Source: SICU01 sp038045445 (GTDB lineage: Archaea; Nanobdellota; Nanobdellia; Pacearchaeales; GW2011-AR1). From it: a stretch of 40,878 nt of DNA. Under the pieces are notes generated by a model. That model was not told the origin of the DNA and made no database searches. It saw only the letters and a program-made list of their open reading frames with translations. This document shows, one piece after another, positions 31,529 to 38,915 of the stretch; positions within the stretch are counted from its first letter, which is position 1; every line of letters starts with the position of its first letter. The translations under genes and the position numbers were made by a program. The DNA lies in NCBI GenBank assembly GCA_038045445.1, contig JBBSYC010000019.1, positions 1 through 40,878 on the forward strand, read 5' to 3'.

Positions 31529-31558
31529 ATTAAATAAAATAGAGAATACTATATAAAA

Positions 31559-32563
31559 TTATGCCAGCTCTCTACTTATCCAGTCTTGAAAATCTTTAAT
31601 CTGGTTTATTGAATCGGGTAGTTGTTGCTTTAACTGTTCAATCTTATTTGTAATAGATTCTGGATGATAATCTATATTTTGAATTGATTTCTCTATTTCT
31701 TCTATTAATTGTATGTTAAGGCAATCTGAAAAGAGCTTTGCTTTTTTTATTCTTCCTGCATCTGTGTCTAAGTGCAAGTCTACTGTTGCCCAGTCAAAAC
31801 GCTCTGTTAACTGGTGTTGAAATTGCGGAGTTTCTCCAAAGCGCCAATCATTACTTTTTAATAATTGATAATAATTATTAAGTTCAGGTATCTCTTTTAG
31901 TGAATTGTGGTTTAGGATTTCCATATTTTTCTCTGAATTGTAAGTCTTAAAGAACTCATCAATTATGGCTTGCGTCAGAGATTCATGATTCAATTCTGAA
32001 TTGAATTCAGTTATATTGGCAACTCTTGACCTTACTGAAGTTGTACCTTTTGCCAATAGTTTTTTTGGTGAGGGGGTTAGATATTCTGCTAATTTATCAA
32101 GGTTTACGTTTATTAACAAAGTTCCGTGGTGGAATGCCCTATCTGGATTTTCTTTGAAGGCACTTCCAGATATTTTTTTACCACCTACTAAAATGTCATT
32201 TCTGCCTGACTGAATTGCTTTTATTCCAAACCTTTCTAATGCGTTAATTATTATATCAAAATTTCTTTTTCGATCATAGTCTTTCCTTGAAGATAGAAAT
32301 GTGAAATTCGTATTTCCTAAATCTTGAAAGACCGCTCCCCCACCACTTTGTCTTCTTACAAGATTAATATTATTTTGTTCTATTTTTTTCAAGTCGCATT
32401 CTGCCCATGGATTCTGATTTCTGCCTATTATTATACTTGGGTTGTTTCTCCATAGAAAAAGAATATTCTCGTCTGTAGACATGTCTTTGAAGATAAAGTC
32501 CTCTGTTGCTAAGTTAAAGAAAGGGTCGTTAGTTTCTGATATGAGGCAACGTGCTTTTGACAT
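31559..32563 (-). CDS. lplA: Lipoate-protein ligase A
   Basis: Attaches lipoate to the E2 lysine in an ATP-dependent reaction. The 334-residue protein has the bacterial two-domain length. The large domain shows PFFNLATEDFIF, PSIIIGRNQNPWAE, LVRRQSGGGAVFQDLGNTNF, the lysine of GGKKISGSAFKENPDRAFHH, and GTLLINVNLDKLAEYL. The C-terminal accessory domain covers residues about 240-334 (DWRFGETPQFQHQLTERFDW region). It lies among the PDH genes, which contain the lipoyl acceptor, and is divergent from pdhB. Its presence implies scavenging of free lipoate and not only de novo synthesis. Confidence 0.93.
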   Translation of the reverse strand: MSKARCLISETNDPFFNLATEDFIFKDMSTDENILFLWRNNPSIIIGRNQNPWAECDLKKIEQNNINLVRRQSGGGAVFQDLGNTNFTFLSSRKDYDRKRNFDIIINALERFGIKAIQSGRNDILVGGKKISGSAFKENPDRAFHHGTLLINVNLDKLAEYLTPSPKKLLAKGTTSVRSRVANITEFNSELNHESLTQAIIDEFFKTYNSEKNMEILNHNSLKEIPELNNYYQLLKSNDWRFGETPQFQHQLTERFDWATVDLHLDTDAGRIKKAKLFSDCLNIQLIEEIEKSIQNIDYHPESITNKIEQLKQQLPDSINQIKDFQDWISRELA

Positions 32564-32650
32564 ATATTTTTTAATTTATTGGATGTATTAAATCTTATGC
32601 TTAGAAAGTTAAAATGTAGTTTTTTGGAATATAACTCTTATACCTTATGT

Positions 32651-32686
32651 TTTATATATTGAAAGATATTAACTAATTTGGTGATG
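32651..32686 (+). promoter_or_regulatory. TATA box and Shine-Dalgarno of pdhB
   Basis: TTTATATA (32651-32658) and GGTGATG (32680-32686) precede ATG 32691 by 33-40 and 5-11 bases, a conventional leadered archaeal arrangement. Confidence 0.5.
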
Positions 32687-32690
32687 ATAA

Positions 32691-33677
32691 ATGGCTACTA
32701 AAAACATGGTTGAGGCGCTGAATGATGCTCTTCGTTTGGAGATGAAGCGTGATAAAAATATAATTATTATTGGTGAAGACGTTGGTGAAGATGGTGGAGT
32801 TTTTAGGGTTACTGATGGACTTGCTAATGAATACGGAAACGATAGAGTTATTGATTCTCCCCTTGCTGAATCTGGAATTGTTGGAACTTCTATTGGAATG
32901 GCTCTTGTAGGTTTGAAGCCTGTTTGCGAAATACAATTTGAAGGATTTATTTTTCCTGCAATTGACCAACTTGTAAATCATGCTTCAAGAATGAGAAATA
33001 GAAGCCGTGGGCGTTTTACTACTCCTATAATTGTTCGCTGTCCTATTGGCGGAGGAATAAAAGCTCTTGAGCATCATTCTGATTCTCCTGAAACTTATTT
33101 AATTCATACCCCTGGATTGAAAGTTGTAATGCCTTCGGGACCATATGATGCTAAGGGTCTGCTTATCTCTGCTCTTCGTGAAAAGGACCCTGTTATATTT
33201 TTTGAGCCAAAGAAAATTTATCGCGCAATAAAGGAAGAAGTTCCAGATGGAGACTATGCAATTCCTATTGGAAAAGCTAATGTAATAAAAGAAGGGAAAG
33301 ATGTAACTTTGATAGCTTATGGTGCGTGGGTTAAGACTGCAAAAGAAGCTGTTGAAAGAATAAAAGATAGTGTTGATGTTGAGCTTATTGATTTACGAAC
33401 TCTATCTCCTCTTGATACTGAAACTATAATTGATTCTGTTAAAAAAACAGGTAAGTGTGTTGTTGTTCAAGAAGCCCCTAAAACCTTAGGGTTGGCTTCA
33501 GAGATAATATCTAGAATAAATGAAAAAGCGCTTTATTCACTTGAGGCTCCAGTTGAAAGAGTTACTGGCTTTGATACAATAGTGCCTTTGAGATTGCATG
33601 AGGATTATTATTTGCCTTCTGTTGATAAGATTGTTTCTGCTATTGAGAGAGTTGTGAAGAATGCTAGGGGTGGATAA
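32691..33677 (+). CDS. pdhB: Pyruvate dehydrogenase E1 component, beta subunit
   Basis: A 328-residue transketolase-like subunit. Motifs are MVEALNDALRLEMKRDKNII, IGEDVGEDGGVFRVTDGLAN, DSPLAESGIVGTSIGMAL, MRNRSRGRFTTPIIVRCPIG, and C-terminal QEAPKTLGLASEIISRI with FDTIVPLRLHEDYYLPS. Together with E1-alpha it forms the thiamine-dependent E1 heterotetramer. Length and motifs are complete. A small toxin-like gene starts 3 bp after its stop at a TTG, so it may be read through from this promoter. Confidence 0.94.
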   Translation: MATKNMVEALNDALRLEMKRDKNIIIIGEDVGEDGGVFRVTDGLANEYGNDRVIDSPLAESGIVGTSIGMALVGLKPVCEIQFEGFIFPAIDQLVNHASRMRNRSRGRFTTPIIVRCPIGGGIKALEHHSDSPETYLIHTPGLKVVMPSGPYDAKGLLISALREKDPVIFFEPKKIYRAIKEEVPDGDYAIPIGKANVIKEGKDVTLIAYGAWVKTAKEAVERIKDSVDVELIDLRTLSPLDTETIIDSVKKTGKCVVVQEAPKTLGLASEIISRINEKALYSLEAPVERVTGFDTIVPLRLHEDYYLPSVDKIVSAIERVVKNARGG

Positions 33678-33679
33678 AT

Positions 33680-33976
33680 TTGGATTTTGTATTTGAATTT
33701 AAAGATAAGACTGGAAGAAATATTTATCTTACTAAAAAGCAATGGGCTCATATTACATCTCCAATTTCACTTCATGCTTATATGACAAATTATCTAGAAG
33801 AAATGAAAGAAACTCTTCATAAACCAGATAAAATATTAAGTAGTGTTTATGACAAAAATAAAGTTAGTTATTATAGATTTTATAAAAATAGAAAAGAATA
33901 CTTGAGAGTAATCGTTAATTATTTAAACGGGTATGGGTTTGTTATTACCTCATATTTTGTGAGGAATATTATATAA
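33680..33976 (+). CDS. Putative toxin-like small nuclease (PBECR/DUF4258-like)
   Basis: A 98-residue protein starting at TTG; no ATG is available before residue 35 without losing the conserved part. The pattern KKQWAHITSPISLHAYMTNY, then EEMKETLHKPDKILSSVYDK and KEYLRVIVNYLNGYGFVITS, resembles RelE/barnase-like phage and toxin nucleases that pair with DUF2283 partners. A catalytic role is inferred from fold pattern and context only. It overlaps the downstream DUF2283 gene by one base (TAATG), strong evidence for a coupled pair. It directly follows pdhB (3 bp). Confidence 0.55.
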   Translation: MDFVFEFKDKTGRNIYLTKKQWAHITSPISLHAYMTNYLEEMKETLHKPDKILSSVYDKNKVSYYRFYKNRKEYLRVIVNYLNGYGFVITSYFVRNII

Positions 33977-34215
33977 TGGAAGGAAAAATGAATATATGTT
34001 ATGATCAAGAAAATGATTATTTAGAGATTTTTATAGAAGGATCAAGCCCTACTTATGGAGAAGAAAAGGGTGAGGATATTACATTATTTAGAAGAAAAGA
34101 TAATAATAAAGTTGTGGGTATAGGCATTCTTAACTTTAGAAAACGGGCTAAATCTCTTAATAGTATAAAACTAAATTTGCCGTTTAATATTAACTTTTCT
34201 GATTTGAAGGTTTAA
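33976..34215 (+). CDS. DUF2283 family protein, putative antitoxin partner
   Basis: A 79-residue protein with the DUF2283 layout: MNICYDQENDYLEIFI at the start, YGEEKGEDITLFRRKDNNKV, then VGIGILNFRKRAK. DUF2283 proteins are often encoded next to small toxin-like nucleases. Translation is coupled to the preceding gene through TAATG, so I infer a toxin-antitoxin-like pair, with toxin first. No DNA-binding domain is evident. Its stop codon region abuts a decayed BRO-N gene on the other strand. Confidence 0.7.
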   Translation: MEGKMNICYDQENDYLEIFIEGSSPTYGEEKGEDITLFRRKDNNKVVGIGILNFRKRAKSLNSIKLNLPFNINFSDLKV

Positions 34216-34494
34216 TAGGTTATTCTAAAAAGACCTTCTGTGTCTGCGCAGTCTGTTTCATAAGATTTACCATCTGAAGAGGGTAATTTCAGTTGTACAC
34301 AATTTGTGTACAACTCAGTACCTGAAGCTTCTTTTTCTCTTATTTTAAGCATATTCCAATAATTTCTTGGGTTTTTCACTATCTGTCAGGGCTTCAACTA
34401 CATCAATAACTGAAAAATGCCACTTTTCTTCATACCAGATTCTACGTATTTTCTTATTTTGAAATACTATGAGGGACTTATCTTCTTCATTCAT
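34212..34494 (-). pseudogene. Frameshifted, truncated BRO-N (phage antirepressor-like) gene
   Basis: Read on the minus strand from 34494, the frame begins MNEEDKSLIVFQNKKIRRIW, then YEEKWHFSVIDVVEALTD and SEKPKK, then breaks. Dropping one T near 34361-34364 continues it as YWNMLKIREKEASG, LKLPSSDGKSYETDCADTEG and LFRIT before a stop at 34212-34214. This is the recognisable N-terminal BRO domain found in phage antirepressors and in many DPANN and CPR genomes (KIRRIW, WYFSVVDVVE, PKKYWN, YETDCANTEGLFRI in relatives). The C-terminal half is absent. It indicates earlier mobile-element traffic within the PDH cluster. Confidence 0.78.
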
Positions 34495-34575
34495 TGTAAA
34501 TTTAGTTTCTTGAAGTTTTTAATAATTTGTAGTCACCCACTAAAAAAAGTTTTTAAACCATCAATTATCCTGAAG

Positions 34576-35052
34576 ATGATGCCATCAATGAGTCTTGAAG
34601 AACATGAACACAATTATGCACTTGTATGTTATTCCATAGATCTGAATCTTTTGAAAAGAAATGCTTTATGGTCCATAGATGGAAATATATCTACTGTTGG
34701 GGGTAGGATAATGCATCAAGGAGACATAGTTGTTTGGACTCATTTAAATGATCCTTGTGTTAATCTTAGAAGATTTACTGGAGATAAAGGCAATAATAAT
34801 CACCTTCCGTATCTTGACCCCTTGAGAATCCAGAGAAAAAGAATTCCTGAAATAGCAGAAAATATAGCTATTTTTATTGATAAATCTGATGGTCTAATGA
34901 GACCTTGGGTCATGGGAACCATAGATGTCTTTCAAGATGAAATTCTATTTTATAGTTGCCAAGCTCCTAGACTTTCTGCGGCGTTGCTTGATGCAGCAAA
35001 CCATCAAGGTCCCTTTGATTTATTCAATAGGTATATTCCATTCACAGGTTAG
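34576..35052 (+). CDS. Hypothetical protein, 158 residues
   Basis: No family recognised. ATG 34576 (or 34579) is preferred: a TATA-like TTTTTAAA lies at about 34550, and the longer open frame back to 34417 crosses the decayed BRO-N gene. The protein is soluble-looking, begins MMPSMSLEEHEHNYALVCYS, and contains TVGGRIMHQGDIVVWTHLND, RIQRKRIPEIAENIAIF and GTIDVFQDEILFYSC. It has His and Cys residues but no clear metal site. It is another non-PDH gene between pdhB and pdhC, on the same strand. Confidence 0.65.
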   Translation: MMPSMSLEEHEHNYALVCYSIDLNLLKRNALWSIDGNISTVGGRIMHQGDIVVWTHLNDPCVNLRRFTGDKGNNNHLPYLDPLRIQRKRIPEIAENIAIFIDKSDGLMRPWVMGTIDVFQDEILFYSCQAPRLSAALLDAANHQGPFDLFNRYIPFTG

Positions 35053-35112
35053 GTGAAAGGCATAATGAATGCTAACATTTATTATCGTTTAAGTTTTATC
35101 TATATGTAAAAT

Positions 35113-36348
35113 ATGGTGTTTGAATTTAGACTTCCAGACATTGGCGAGGGCATAGCCGAAGCAGAAATAGTTGAATGGCTTGTTTCTGAAGGAGATTCTG
35201 TAAAGTCTGACCAAACTATCATTAAAGTTGAAACAGATAAGGCTGTTGCTGACTTACCCTCTCCAGTTTCTGGGACAATATTGAAGATTAATTTTTCTAA
35301 AGGAGATACTGTTAATGTAGGTGCTGTGCTTTGTGTAATTGGAGATAAAGATGAGAATATAGATAATAAAAGAAATGTATTGATGAAAAATGAGAATAAA
35401 GTTATGAAAATTCAAGAGGATAATAAATCTAATATTAACAAAAATAATATTAACTTAAATGGAAAAGTGCTTGTTTCTCCTGTTGTCAGAAAGATTGCTC
35501 TTGAAAAAGGTTTTGACTTGACAACAGTTAAAGGGAGCGGAGTTAATGGGCAGATATTAATTTCTGATTTGCCTTCTGAATCTAAAATACCTGAAATTGT
35601 TGAATCTCCGAGGCCTAATGGAATTATTTCTCAAAAGAAATATGACCAGTATGGTTATGTTGAAAGAATTCCCATGAAGGGTGTGAGAAAGGTTATCGCT
35701 CAAAACATGATTAACTCATTATCTAGAACTGCACAGGTGACTGCAATGGAAGATATAGGCGTTACTAAATTGTGGGATTTAAGATTAAGGGAAAAAGAAC
35801 ATTTTGCAATTGAAGGAGTTAAACTGACATTTATGCCTTTTGTGATAAATGCTGTGATAAAAGCTCTTCAAAAATTCCCAAAGATGAATTCATCAATTGA
35901 AGGAGAGAATATTGTTTTGAAGAAATATTATAATATTGGAGTTGCTGTTCAGACTGATGTTGGTTTGATGGTGCCAGTTATTAAAATAGCTGAACGCAAA
36001 AGCATTTCTGAAATTGCCAAAGAGATTGAGAGTTTAGCTGAGAAGTGCAGAGATAGGACAATTGACACCATGGATTTGAAGGGAAGCACATTTACAATTA
36101 CTAATTATGGAAGCATCGGGGGAACATATGCTACTCCAATAATAAATCCGGGAGAGTCTGCTATTTTGGGACTTGGAAAGATATTTGACAGAGCTGTTTT
36201 GGATAATTCTGGAAGTGTAAAGAATGTAAAGATATTGCCTATTTCTCTGACATTTGACCATCAGATAGTTGATGGTGCTGAAGCGACCCAGTTTATTATC
36301 TATCTAAAAGAATTACTTGAAAGTCCGGATGAAGAATTGTTGAAATAA
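35113..36348 (+). CDS. pdhC: Pyruvate dehydrogenase E2 component (dihydrolipoamide acetyltransferase)
   Basis: Transfers acetyl groups from lipoyl to CoA and forms the core of the complex. The 411-residue chain has one lipoyl domain (residues 1-75) with the modified lysine in VETDKAVADLPSPV, a flexible Asn/Lys-rich linker, a peripheral subunit-binding domain (about 118-152: VSPVVRKIALEKGFDL to GVNGQILISDL), and a catalytic domain (about 190-411) with FTITNYGSIGG and the active-site FDHQIVDGAEATQF. Length is normal for a one-lipoyl E2. The subunit-binding domain implies an E3 partner, not encoded in this window. Its 3' end is partly duplicated at 37662, beyond the convergent ATPase gene. Confidence 0.95.
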   Translation: MVFEFRLPDIGEGIAEAEIVEWLVSEGDSVKSDQTIIKVETDKAVADLPSPVSGTILKINFSKGDTVNVGAVLCVIGDKDENIDNKRNVLMKNENKVMKIQEDNKSNINKNNINLNGKVLVSPVVRKIALEKGFDLTTVKGSGVNGQILISDLPSESKIPEIVESPRPNGIISQKKYDQYGYVERIPMKGVRKVIAQNMINSLSRTAQVTAMEDIGVTKLWDLRLREKEHFAIEGVKLTFMPFVINAVIKALQKFPKMNSSIEGENIVLKKYYNIGVAVQTDVGLMVPVIKIAERKSISEIAKEIESLAEKCRDRTIDTMDLKGSTFTITNYGSIGGTYATPIINPGESAILGLGKIFDRAVLDNSGSVKNVKILPISLTFDHQIVDGAEATQFIIYLKELLESPDEELLK

Positions 36349-36355
36349 AAAACAC

Positions 36356-37603
36356 TTAATCGTTCAAAAGCCATTTCCATAAAGGTACGAACTTGATTTT
36401 ACCTTTTAAATCAAACCATTCAACATGTTCTTCTGATTCGTGATTTGAGGTGATTATTAGGAGATTGGAACATTTTAGTTCTTTTGCCGCTTTTAATAGT
36501 GCCCTAATCTCGCGCTTCTTTGTTTCATTATCTTTTAAGTCATAGCAGACTTGCATTAATTCACTTACATTATTTCCTTCTTGTATTACAAAGTCTACTT
36601 CTTCTTGTTGAACATTTTTCCAATAAAACAATTTAATATGATTATTTAGCTCTTTCCTTTTTAACTCTTGGGCAACTATATTCTCGTATAGTTTTCCAAT
36701 ACTTTGGCTCGTTTTGAATGCCTTTGCATAAATAAAACCATTATCTATACAATAAGATTTTTTATTGAAATTTATCTGCTCTTTTACTTTGGCAGAAAAC
36801 CTTTTTACACTAAAGAAGATAAATGATTCTTCTAAATAAGAAAGATATTTTTTAATTGTGTTGACACTCTGAATTTTAATCATTTTTGATAGATTGGTAT
36901 ATGAATATTCATTGCCACTGTTAGATATTAGATAATATGAAAGCTCATCTATACCTTGAGGGGATCTTATATTATGCCTTTTTACTATATCTTTATAGAT
37001 TATAGAATCAAAAAGTGTTGATAAATATTCTTTATAATCTATATTCTTTGTTAGGGGCTCGGGATACCCTCCATGGATTAGATATAAGTCTAATTTTTCC
37101 TTAATCTGGTGCGAAGTTAGCTCTTTCTTTTCAATTTCGAGATACTCTTTGAAAGAAAATGGCAAGATATTTATCAGAAGATGTCTACCTGTCAGATGTG
37201 TTGCCAACTCTTTGCTTAATAAATTTGAGTTGCTACCAGTTATTATTAAATTTACTCCTTTTCTTTGCAACCTATTTGCAAATAATTCCCATTTTGGGAG
37301 ATTCTGAATTTCGTCAAGAAGAATATGTTCTGGGTTATTGTAAACTGTATTCACTGCTTCTACAATAGAATCGTATTCTTCTGTTTCAATCAGATGTTCA
37401 TCATCAAAATTAACATATCCAAATTTTTTTAGCTTATTAAGAAAATGCAGTGCAAAAAAAGACTTTCCTGCCCTTCTTGGACCTATAATTACTTTTATCA
37501 GAGAATTGCTTAATTTATCGGAGTTCAATTTTCGCTCTATATAGTTCTCTCTAAGTTTAACTTCAAGTTCTTGTTTTTGAGAGATAATTATATCTTTAAT
37601 CAT
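36356..37603 (-). CDS. AAA ATPase with DUF4143 domain
   Basis: A 415-residue member of the AAA_14/DUF4143 family: Walker A in IIGPRRAGKSFFALHFL, Walker B in HILLDEIQNLPKW, sensor-like LIITGSNSNLLSKELATHLT, GRHLLINILPFSFKEYLE, and a C-terminal DUF4143 region with a nuclease-like segment (ENIVAQELKRKELN to EEVDFVIQ). Biochemical function is unsettled; such genes are numerous and mobile in archaea and act as orphan accessory genes. ATG 37603 is chosen because TTTAAATA (37625-37632, minus strand) lies 22-29 bp upstream; TTG 37621 would be too close. It sits between two copies of the E2 3' end. Confidence 0.9.
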   Translation of the reverse strand: MIKDIIISQKQELEVKLRENYIERKLNSDKLSNSLIKVIIGPRRAGKSFFALHFLNKLKKFGYVNFDDEHLIETEEYDSIVEAVNTVYNNPEHILLDEIQNLPKWELFANRLQRKGVNLIITGSNSNLLSKELATHLTGRHLLINILPFSFKEYLEIEKKELTSHQIKEKLDLYLIHGGYPEPLTKNIDYKEYLSTLFDSIIYKDIVKRHNIRSPQGIDELSYYLISNSGNEYSYTNLSKMIKIQSVNTIKKYLSYLEESFIFFSVKRFSAKVKEQINFNKKSYCIDNGFIYAKAFKTSQSIGKLYENIVAQELKRKELNNHIKLFYWKNVQQEEVDFVIQEGNNVSELMQVCYDLKDNETKKREIRALLKAAKELKCSNLLIITSNHESEEHVEWFDLKGKIKFVPLWKWLLND

Positions 37604-37661
37604 TGTTTTTGTGATGCACAAAAGTATTTAAATTTATGCATTATGATTATTGATTCAACAT

Positions 37662-37775
37662 TACCCCGTTTCATTGACATTTGATCATCAGATAGTTAAT
37701 GGTGCTGAAGCGACTGAATTTATTATCTATCTAAAAGGATTACTTGAAGAGTCCGAGCATTTGCTTGACAAATAA
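37662..37775 (+). pseudogene. Partial second copy of the E2 (pdhC) 3' end
   Basis: The frame at 37662-37775 reads YPVSLTFDHQIVNGAEATEF, then IIYLKGLLEESEHLLDK and a stop. It matches the last 37 or so residues of the E2 protein (ISLTFDHQIVDGAEATQF, IIYLKELLE). A 72-base core differs from pdhC at only about 6 positions. The catalytic Asp of HQIVDG is Asn here, and there is no upstream coding part, so it is a non-functional remnant. Similarity continues a few bases past both stop codons (ACACTTAA against ACACTCTTAA). Confidence 0.9.
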
Positions 37776-37819
37776 TAGACACTCTTAAAAACCCTCAACA
37801 CTATTGTATATGAAGGTGA

Positions 37820-38287
37820 ATGATGACTAATATTCTAATTGGAGTTCATGCTGCCCTAGGGGAAATAGGCGTCTTGAGTTTTCTATGGTGTATTGTTGAA
37901 CTTCTTAACCCTACTGATAAAAGAATTAAGAGGGCGATTATTGCTTCTGTTTTAGGAACGATATTTATATTTGCATCGTGGGTTGCTGGGGGATATTATT
38001 ATGTTAACTTTTATGGTGAAAATGTAAAACCTGTAATCAAGGAAGGATTACAACCTTGGGCGCATTCAGTCGTTACTGAAACAAAAGAACATGTTTTTCT
38101 GTTTTTACCGTTTATTTCTTTGCTTGCTACAAGTCTTTTAGTGCGCCACAAGAAAAGGCTTATCAAAGAACATGTATTGAAAAAAGCGGTAATATCTCTA
38201 TGTTGGCTTGTTGTGCTTATCGGGCTTGCGATGGCTGGAATGGGTTATATAATATCGAGTGCTTTTAGGAGTAGCATTGGAGGGTAA
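37820..38287 (+). CDS. Four-helix membrane protein, 155 residues
   Basis: I recognise no named family. Four hydrophobic segments are visible: residues about 5-29, 39-61, 92-108 and 122-146. Conserved-looking polar residues lie in or near the membrane: His10 and Glu15 (VHAALGEIG), and His82, Glu87 and His91 (WAHSVVTETKEHVF). This arrangement could bind heme or a metal, but that is speculation. GGTGA immediately precedes the double ATG. The next gene starts directly at its stop, so the two membrane proteins form one operon and probably one complex. Confidence 0.75.
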   Translation: MMTNILIGVHAALGEIGVLSFLWCIVELLNPTDKRIKRAIIASVLGTIFIFASWVAGGYYYVNFYGENVKPVIKEGLQPWAHSVVTETKEHVFLFLPFISLLATSLLVRHKKRLIKEHVLKKAVISLCWLVVLIGLAMAGMGYIISSAFRSSIGG

Positions 38288-38605
38288 ATGAATAATAAAA
38301 AAAATATTCCAGATACTGCAATGACCAGAGCAACTCTTCTAACTATGCTTTTTGTAACGTCCATTACTATAGTTGCAGAGATTTCTTCGTCTCTAAAAGA
38401 TGGACTTAAGGCAATGACTGGACATCACTGGGTATCAAAAGGAGTTTTGTCTTTAGCATTGTTTGGATTTTTATTATGGGTACTCTCTGTTAAAGGAACA
38501 TCTAGCGAGGAAGTTCGTAAAGAAGTTAGATTTACATTTTGGTTTACTATAATATTATCTTTTATATTGTTTGCGTTCTTTTTGTGGCATTATATCTATA
38601 CATAA
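38288..38605 (+). CDS. Three-helix membrane protein, 105 residues
   Basis: The start ATG follows the preceding TAA without a gap, implying coupled translation. Hydrophobic segments are residues about 17-33 (TLLTMLFVTSITIVAEI), 48-66 (WVSKGVLSLALFGFLLWVL) and 82-103 (FTFWFTIILSFILFAFFLW). A His pair in MTGHHWVSKG precedes the second helix and another His lies in LWHYIYT at the C-terminal end. No named family is recognised. Together with the upstream four-helix protein it offers several membrane-adjacent His, consistent with a small redox or transport unit, though unproven. Confidence 0.75.
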   Translation: MNNKKNIPDTAMTRATLLTMLFVTSITIVAEISSSLKDGLKAMTGHHWVSKGVLSLALFGFLLWVLSVKGTSSEEVRKEVRFTFWFTIILSFILFAFFLWHYIYT

Positions 38606-38673
38606 TATGTAACTTGCTAGAATACTCTTTGAGCAATCAAAACGCTTAAGAATAACCTATTCTATCTATATTT

Positions 38674-38683
38674 GAAAGGAGGT
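38674..38683 (+). promoter_or_regulatory. Strong Shine-Dalgarno of the 48-residue membrane protein
   Basis: GAAAGGAGGT, an essentially perfect anti-16S match, lies 7 nt before ATG 38691. It is the strongest ribosome binding site I see in the window. Confidence 0.75.
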
Positions 38684-38690
38684 AATCAGA

Positions 38691-38837
38691 ATGTCTAAAA
38701 CTTTCATGGTTTGGTCTTCAGTTGTGGTAGGTATCTTAATTGCACTTACAGAGGCTATGGCTTGGACAGGTAGTTTGAACTACTTGTGGGCTCTACTCGT
38801 AATAATCTGGGGATTCATGTGCAATTCTAAGAAATAA
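38691..38837 (+). CDS. 48-residue two-helix membrane protein
   Basis: A short frame (MSKTFMVWSSVVVGILIALT, then EAMAWTGSLNYLWALLVIIW and GFMCNSKK) that size filters would miss. Two hydrophobic helices, residues about 6-22 and 31-43, are joined by a short loop with Trp-Thr-Gly-Ser, and the C terminus is basic. The near-perfect Shine-Dalgarno upstream and the membrane topology argue strongly that it is expressed. It follows the two membrane-protein genes by 85 bp and may be a third subunit or an independent small protein. Confidence 0.72.
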   Translation: MSKTFMVWSSVVVGILIALTEAMAWTGSLNYLWALLVIIWGFMCNSKK

Positions 38838-38887
38838 TTGCACTCATATTTTGTTTTGTTTTTGTTTAATTTATGTTGAAGAAACTA

Positions 38888-38895
38888 TTAAATAT
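38888..38895 (+). promoter_or_regulatory. TATA box of acdA
   Basis: TTAAATAT lies 21-28 bp before ATG 38916, which favours that leaderless start over TTG 38898. Confidence 0.45.
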
Positions 38896-38915
38896 GATTG
38901 TCTCTTTATTTTGAC

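Noticed and set aside
34417..34575. A 53-residue N-terminal extension of the 34576 gene
   Set aside because: The extension crosses the minus-strand BRO-N remnant, is hydrophobic without pattern, and the TATA-like sequence near 34550 places the start downstream.
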